The notes under the pieces are model-generated. The model saw only the letters and a program-made list of their open reading frames with translations, had not been told where the DNA came from and did not search any database. This document shows, in pieces, positions 60,007 through 64,000 of a stretch of 64,000 nucleotides of DNA. The stretch is from Flavobacterium yafengii (GTDB lineage Bacteria; Bacteroidota; Bacteroidia; Flavobacteriales; Flavobacteriaceae). The stretch is taken from NCBI RefSeq assembly GCF_030010375.1, contig NZ_JASCRY010000001.1:496001-560000 (forward strand). Reading direction: 5' to 3'. Numbering within the stretch: the stretch's first letter is position 1; each line of letters begins with the position of its first letter. Made by a program: the position numbers and the translations under genes.

Positions 60007-62634
60007 TTGAAAGTCAATAGATTCAAACAGTTATTTTTCCTCTTATTTTTTAGTTTTTTAGTAGCCTGTTCTACTAAGAGAGATACTTTTATGGCCAGAA
60101 ACTCCCATGCCTTGAGTACAAAGTATAATATCTTGTACAACGGTCAAGTAGGTTTGGACAAAGGAGTTAAGGAAATAAAATCCAACAGTGATGACGATTT
60201 CTGGAAACGTCTGCCAATAGAAAAAATGCAAATTGTAGAAGACTTGACTTCTACAACAAAACCTAAAAATACAAATTTTGAATTGGCTGAAGCCAAAGCG
60301 ACGAAAGCCATTCAAAAACATTCCATGAATATTGGCGGAAGAGAAAAAAACGCTCAAATTGACGAAGCCTATCTTATGCTTGGTAAATCCCGGTATTACG
60401 ACCAACGATTTGTTCCAGCACTTGACGCTTTCAATTATGTTTTATACAAATACCCCAACAGCAGCAAGATTTATGAAGCTAAAATTTGGCGCGAAAAAAC
60501 CAATATGCGTTTAGGAAACGATGCTTTGGTAATAAAAAACATAAGTAAATTATTAGAAGACCACGAAGTAAAAAAACAAGTTTTTGCGGATGCAAATGCT
60601 CTTTTATCAGAGTCTTTTTTGAATTTAGAAGAAAAAGACAGCGCAGTTGCTAAACTAAAATTAGCCATAGCGTTTACCAAAGTAAATCAGGAAAGAGCAC
60701 GATATCGTTTTGTTTTGGGACAATTGTATCAACAATTAGGATACAAAGACAGCGCCGTGAGTGCGTATCAATCAGTGATTGACATGAACCGAAAAGCAGA
60801 CAGGAAATTTGTCATTCAGGCGTATGCTAAAAAAGCAGAGTTGTTTGATTATCAAAACGGGGATTTCAATTCTTTTACAAAAACATTTGATAAACTGGCA
60901 AAAGACAGAGAAAATCGACCGTATAAAGATTTAATTTTTCATCATATGGCGGTGTTTTATGATCAGAAAAACGATCAGAAAAAAGCGTTAGATTTTTACA
61001 ACTTATCCTTAAGAACAGACTCAAAAGATTCCTATTTAGTAGCTTCAAATTACCGAAATTTAGGAAATATGTATTTTAGAAATACGGAATATACTGCTGC
61101 TGCAAAATATTATGACAGTACATTGGTAAAACTCAATGACAAAACCAGAGAGCATAATAAAATTCAAAAAATTAGAACTAATCTGGATGAAGTGATTTTG
61201 TATGAGGCTCTTGCTAAAAGAAATGATAGTATTTTGAATGTTATTTCATTGAATGAGAGTGATAAAATTGCTTATTTTGAAAAATACATTGTCAAACTAA
61301 AAGAAGAGGATGAAATTAAGAGAGTTTTAGAAGAAAAACGAAAAGAAAAACAGGAAAATATAGAAAAAAATAGTGTAACGAGTTCTATTGATCCGGCTTC
61401 TAATCAGGAACCAGGAAAATCGGCAAAAAAATCAGCGTTGATGCCACCAATGATTACTAATGTTTCCTCGCAACAAGCAGGGAGTATTTTCTATTTTTAT
61501 AATCCTACAACCGTGGCTTTCGGAAAAATCGAATTCAAAAAAACATGGGGGGACAGAACTCCGAATGGCAATTGGAGATTATCCTCCAGTGCTGGAAATC
61601 CAATTTCGGCCGATCCGTTGAGTGATGACAAAGAAACTCTTGTGAAAGAAGCCACAGCGGAGAAAATTGTGGAGCAATACACCACGGATTTTTATTTGAA
61701 ACAACTTCCAATAGCACAAACGGAGATAGACAGCATAGGTAAGGAACGTAATTTTGCGTATTATCAATTAGGGATTATTTATAAAGAAAAATTCAAAGAA
61801 AATAATTTGGCCATCGCTAAACTGGAACAATTATTAAATAATAATCCAGAGGAAAAACTAGTGCTGCCATCGATGTATAATTTGTATAAATTATATCAAA
61901 TCACCGATGCAAGCAAAGCAGAAGCGATGAAAAAAAGAATATCGGCTCAATATCCGGATTCTCGTTATGCACAAATTGTTAACAACACAAGCTCAAATGC
62001 GGCTTCAGTAAATGAAACACCGGAAAGTGCCTATACTAAATGGTATAAATTATACCAACAAGAACAATTTGTTATGGTTTTAGAGAATTCAGATGCTTTG
62101 ATTAACCAGTTTTCAGGAGATGAAATTGTATCAAAATTTGAGTTGCTTAAAGCAAATACCATTGGAAAACTGAAAGGAGTAACGGCTTACAAAAATGCTT
62201 TGCAAGGAGTGGCTGATAATTATCCGAATAGCGAAGAAGGCAAAAATGCGGTAGAAATCCTGACGAGTCAAGTTCCATTTTTAGAGAAAATGGAGTTGAA
62301 TACAACTGATTCAAATAATTGGAAAATTCTATATCGTGTAGGTTCACGAGAGGATAAAAATACAAAAGCAATAGAGGAAAAAATCAAAATGTTTGTTGCT
62401 GCAGAAAGCCTTCAGAAACTATATTATTCCTATGATATTTATACTGAAAAAGAAAATTTTATCACGATTCATGGAATAAAATCAGAAGTTTACGCTAAAG
62501 ACATTGTATTTGTATTGAAAGAAAATGTGAAATATAAATTGGTCGATCCTGCAATTGTGGTTTCGGGTGAGAACTACAAAGTGATTCAAATCAAGAAAAA
62601 TATGGACACTTATTTAGCGCCAAAAAATCCATAA
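60007..62634 (+). CDS. sprE: type IX secretion/gliding TPR lipoprotein SprE (PorW)
   Basis: An 875-aa lipoprotein whose start is TTG 60007. No in-frame ATG lies before the signal peptide, and the first internal ATG is after the lipobox LVACS (Cys 21), so a non-ATG start is required. The body holds many tetratricopeptide-type repeats (from about 105 to 400, e.g. YLMLGKSRYYDQRF, ALDAFNYVLYKYPNSS), a Lys/Glu linker (about 430-490), then a second helical region with more TPRs (580-780). The length and the first 300 residues match SprE/PorW, needed for gliding motility and type IX secretion in Flavobacterium. It is followed 2 bp later by a bactofilin gene. Confidence 0.88.
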   Translation: MKVNRFKQLFFLLFFSFLVACSTKRDTFMARNSHALSTKYNILYNGQVGLDKGVKEIKSNSDDDFWKRLPIEKMQIVEDLTSTTKPKNTNFELAEAKATKAIQKHSMNIGGREKNAQIDEAYLMLGKSRYYDQRFVPALDAFNYVLYKYPNSSKIYEAKIWREKTNMRLGNDALVIKNISKLLEDHEVKKQVFADANALLSESFLNLEEKDSAVAKLKLAIAFTKVNQERARYRFVLGQLYQQLGYKDSAVSAYQSVIDMNRKADRKFVIQAYAKKAELFDYQNGDFNSFTKTFDKLAKDRENRPYKDLIFHHMAVFYDQKNDQKKALDFYNLSLRTDSKDSYLVASNYRNLGNMYFRNTEYTAAAKYYDSTLVKLNDKTREHNKIQKIRTNLDEVILYEALAKRNDSILNVISLNESDKIAYFEKYIVKLKEEDEIKRVLEEKRKEKQENIEKNSVTSSIDPASNQEPGKSAKKSALMPPMITNVSSQQAGSIFYFYNPTTVAFGKIEFKKTWGDRTPNGNWRLSSSAGNPISADPLSDDKETLVKEATAEKIVEQYTTDFYLKQLPIAQTEIDSIGKERNFAYYQLGIIYKEKFKENNLAIAKLEQLLNNNPEEKLVLPSMYNLYKLYQITDASKAEAMKKRISAQYPDSRYAQIVNNTSSNAASVNETPESAYTKWYKLYQQEQFVMVLENSDALINQFSGDEIVSKFELLKANTIGKLKGVTAYKNALQGVADNYPNSEEGKNAVEILTSQVPFLEKMELNTTDSNNWKILYRVGSREDKNTKAIEEKIKMFVAAESLQKLYYSYDIYTEKENFITIHGIKSEVYAKDIVFVLKENVKYKLVDPAIVVSGENYKVIQIKKNMDTYLAPKNP

Positions 62635-62636
62635 AT

Positions 62637-63047
62637 ATGTTTGATAAAAAGCAAAAATCATACACAGATCTTTTAGGCAAAACCAATAGAATTGTTGAAG
62701 GAACTACTATAAAAGGCGATATTATTTCGCAAGCTGATTTTAGATTAGACGGAAATTTGATTGGTAATTTCCAGTCTGGCGGGAAAATTGTCATTGGCCC
62801 AGCCGGAAGCGTTACTGGCGATATTGTGTGTAAAAATGCGGATATTGAAGGGAAATTTGACGGAAAAATTCAAGTAACCGAAGTGCTTAATGTAAAATCA
62901 AAAGCCAGTATTCATGGAGAAGTTACCGTGGGAAAACTATCAGTGGAGCCCGGTGCTGATTTTAGTGCTTCTTGTACAATGAAGACAAATGTAAAAAATC
63001 TAATCCAGAACGATGGACAACAATCCCAACAAAAAAAGAGCGAATAA
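62637..63047 (+). CDS. bactofilin (polymer-forming cytoskeletal protein)
   Basis: A 136-aa protein with the bactofilin right-handed beta-helix (about 15-110; NRIVEGTTIKGDIISQADFRLDGNLIG, IVIGPAGSVTGDIVC, ADIEGKFDGKI). It has short disordered ends. Bactofilins polymerise without nucleotide and act as scaffolds for envelope machines. It starts 2 bp after sprE and its last 35 bases are also the start of atpZ, so it is probably cotranscribed with both. Confidence 0.93.
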   Translation: MFDKKQKSYTDLLGKTNRIVEGTTIKGDIISQADFRLDGNLIGNFQSGGKIVIGPAGSVTGDIVCKNADIEGKFDGKIQVTEVLNVKSKASIHGEVTVGKLSVEPGADFSASCTMKTNVKNLIQNDGQQSQQKKSE

Positions 63048-63240
63048 ATGGCTTGCGCTGATTAATATTCCGATTCAAATGGGAGCCATCATCTTTCTGT
63101 TTTCCTATCTGGGAGAGTGGTTAGACGAGAATCATCCTCACCCGAAAGTGTATTACAGTAAGATTTTAGTAATGATTGGCGTTGCATTGGCTTTGTATAA
63201 TGTGATACGACAGGTAAACGAAATCAATAAAACACAATAA
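63013..63240 (+). CDS. atpZ: AtpZ/AtpI-family ATP synthase accessory protein
   Basis: A 75-aa protein with two transmembrane helices (about 15-35 and 47-64) separated by a short loop (EWLDENHPHPKVYYSK). This is the layout of AtpZ/AtpI, which helps magnesium handling and assembly of the c-ring. It overlaps the bactofilin gene by 35 bp in another frame and precedes DUF6168 and atpB. Confidence 0.85.
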   Translation: MDNNPNKKRANKWLALINIPIQMGAIIFLFSYLGEWLDENHPHPKVYYSKILVMIGVALALYNVIRQVNEINKTQ

Positions 63241-63303
63241 TTTTTCAAAAGAAAAATTAATAAAAACGTGCTGTTAAAGTCTGAAGGGTCGCATAAATTA
63301 AAA

Positions 63304-63311
63304 TAACTTTG
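63304..63311 (+). promoter_or_regulatory. -7 box of the DUF6168 gene
   Basis: TAACTTTG, a perfect TAnnTTTG, 34 nt before the ATG at 63346. Confidence 0.5.
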
Positions 63312-63345
63312 CACCTTAGTGCCGTTACGGCAAAAAATAAACACA

Positions 63346-63738
63346 ATGAATTTAAAAAATTACAAACCGCTTTTGCCTTTGTTGGCACTTGCTGGATTGG
63401 CTTATGTGGTTCATAAGGCTGCTTTTTATGTATTAAATATAGATGATGCGCCTTTTTATTATTCGATAGAAACCCTTTATTTATTATTTCTCGGTTTGTC
63501 TATTATGGTATTTGTGGTTTTGTTAAAAGTTAAAGAACGCAGTTTTGATAATGTGGGTATGTCATTTCTTTTGAGTACCAGTATTAAAATGATAGTTTGT
63601 TATCTGATTTTAAAGCCTATATTGCAGGTTACAATTCAAAACAATGCAATAGAGAAAAAGAATTTTTTTATGATGTTTATTCTCTTTTTAGCAATTGAAA
63701 CCATATTAACAATACGTATATTAAACGAAAAGCAATAA
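63346..63738 (+). CDS. DUF6168-like small membrane protein of the ATP synthase cluster
   Basis: A 130-aa protein (ATG 63346; an earlier in-frame ATT/TTG-type start is unlikely). It has four hydrophobic segments (about 8-25, 37-57, 70-88 and 104-124). It lies between atpZ and atpB as the DUF6168 family does in Flavobacteriaceae, and may replace AtpI as a c-ring assembly helper; this is inference. Confidence 0.75.
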   Translation: MNLKNYKPLLPLLALAGLAYVVHKAAFYVLNIDDAPFYYSIETLYLLFLGLSIMVFVVLLKVKERSFDNVGMSFLLSTSIKMIVCYLILKPILQVTIQNNAIEKKNFFMMFILFLAIETILTIRILNEKQ

Positions 63739-63786
63739 ATATGTTATTCTAGGAACAAATCCATCAAAAATAATTTTTTATATTCT

Positions 63787-63815
63787 TTTGAATATTAATA
63801 AAAGATGTACATTTG
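63787..63815 (+). promoter_or_regulatory. promoter of atpB and the atp operon
   Basis: TTTG (63787-63790) and TACATTTG (63808-63815, perfect -7 box) with a 17-nt spacer, 43 nt upstream of the atpB ATG. Confidence 0.6.
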
Positions 63816-63858
63816 CACCAAATTTCAGAAACGTAATAAATTAAGATAATTAACTGTT

Positions 63859-64000
63859 ATGGTGATTTCAAACAAACCACTTAGATTTATATTAGCGACT
63901 TTAGTAGCGTGTCTTCCTTTAATTAGTTTTGCAAATCCTGAACAGGATACTGTGAAAGTAAAAACAGAAGTTGCCCATGAGGCAGCTGAAGGAACTCATG
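63859..64000 (+). CDS. atpB: ATP synthase F0 subunit A, partial (C-terminus off the right edge)
   Basis: The first 47 codons are visible: MVISNKPLRFILATLVACLP, then LISFANPEQDTV and an Asp/Glu/His-rich stretch. Bacteroidota AtpB proteins carry such an N-terminal signal-peptide-like region before the proton-channel helices. The identity rests on this start, the promoter, and the AtpZ/DUF6168 neighbours; the channel motifs are beyond the window. Confidence 0.75.
   Translation, partial: MVISNKPLRFILATLVACLPLISFANPEQDTVKVKTEVAHEAAEGTH

Noticed and set aside
1-64000. CRISPR arrays, insertion sequences or integrases
   Set aside because: No regular direct-repeat/spacer array, transposase or recombinase was seen in any frame read.

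Overview
The window reads as chromosomal DNA from a Flavobacterium-like member of the Bacteroidota (family Flavobacteriaceae). The basis is low G+C content, -7 boxes of the Bacteroidota type TAnnTTTG, a type IX secretion lipoprotein (SprE/PorW), many gene families largely restricted to Bacteroidota (GH3-like, DUF6909, DUF6327, DUF6427, DUF6341, DUF6168, DUF5687, head-GIN), and the ATP synthase neighbourhood SprE - bactofilin - AtpZ - DUF6168 - AtpB. Family names come from recognition of the protein sequences; no database search was run.

Layout. 1-25.6 kb is mostly core genes on the minus strand: partial plsC, dprA, a PIF1-type helicase, an OmpH/Skp-like lipoprotein, a methyltransferase, mnmG, ybeY, a giant DUF4175-like coiled-coil membrane protein, a YtxH/holin-like/DUF6327 stress-type operon, glnS, a LysE-type exporter, a head-GIN protein and rnr. 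trpS, a HU-SPOR protein, gltX, an SPFH protein, folB and tRNA-Cys lie on the plus strand. 25.92-26.66 kb is a 745-bp AT-rich gap with repeated DnaA-box-like nonamers. From 25.7 kb onward most genes are on the plus strand: rpiB, an AAA/DUF4143 ATPase, tex, a shortened M23-type protein, GH3, DUF6909, then a polysaccharide locus (35-48 kb; Wzz-like, flippase, DNRLRE lipoprotein, two polymerase/ligase-like proteins, glycosyltransferases, acetyltransferase, UDP-xylose synthase, WcaJ-type transferase). An opposing operon follows: higB-higA-capK-wecB-glycosyltransferase. The last part holds purD, DUF6341/DUF6427, upp, DUF4254, a GT9 enzyme, a 2Fe-2S oxidoreductase, a PadR-controlled ABC exporter, sprE, bactofilin and the start of the atp operon.

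How it fits together. Three observations point to a chromosome replication and segregation region. The coding strand switches sharply at about 25.6 kb (about 16 of 21 protein genes minus on the left, about 30 of 40 plus on the right). The AT-rich gap sits exactly at that switch and carries DnaA-box-like motifs. Four near-perfect 16-bp parS centromere sites flank mnmG and ybeY at 8.4-10.5 kb; one is read through as the last codons of ybeY. I propose the gap as oriC and the mnmG region as the ParB loading zone; both are inferences. Other points of interest are a likely M23 endopeptidase that has lost its catalytic domain, a toxin-antitoxin pair heading a surface-polysaccharide operon with an operator at its promoter, mutually exclusive hairpins after rpiB, a nucleoside-phosphorylase-like signature in DUF6909, and several structured intergenic repeats.
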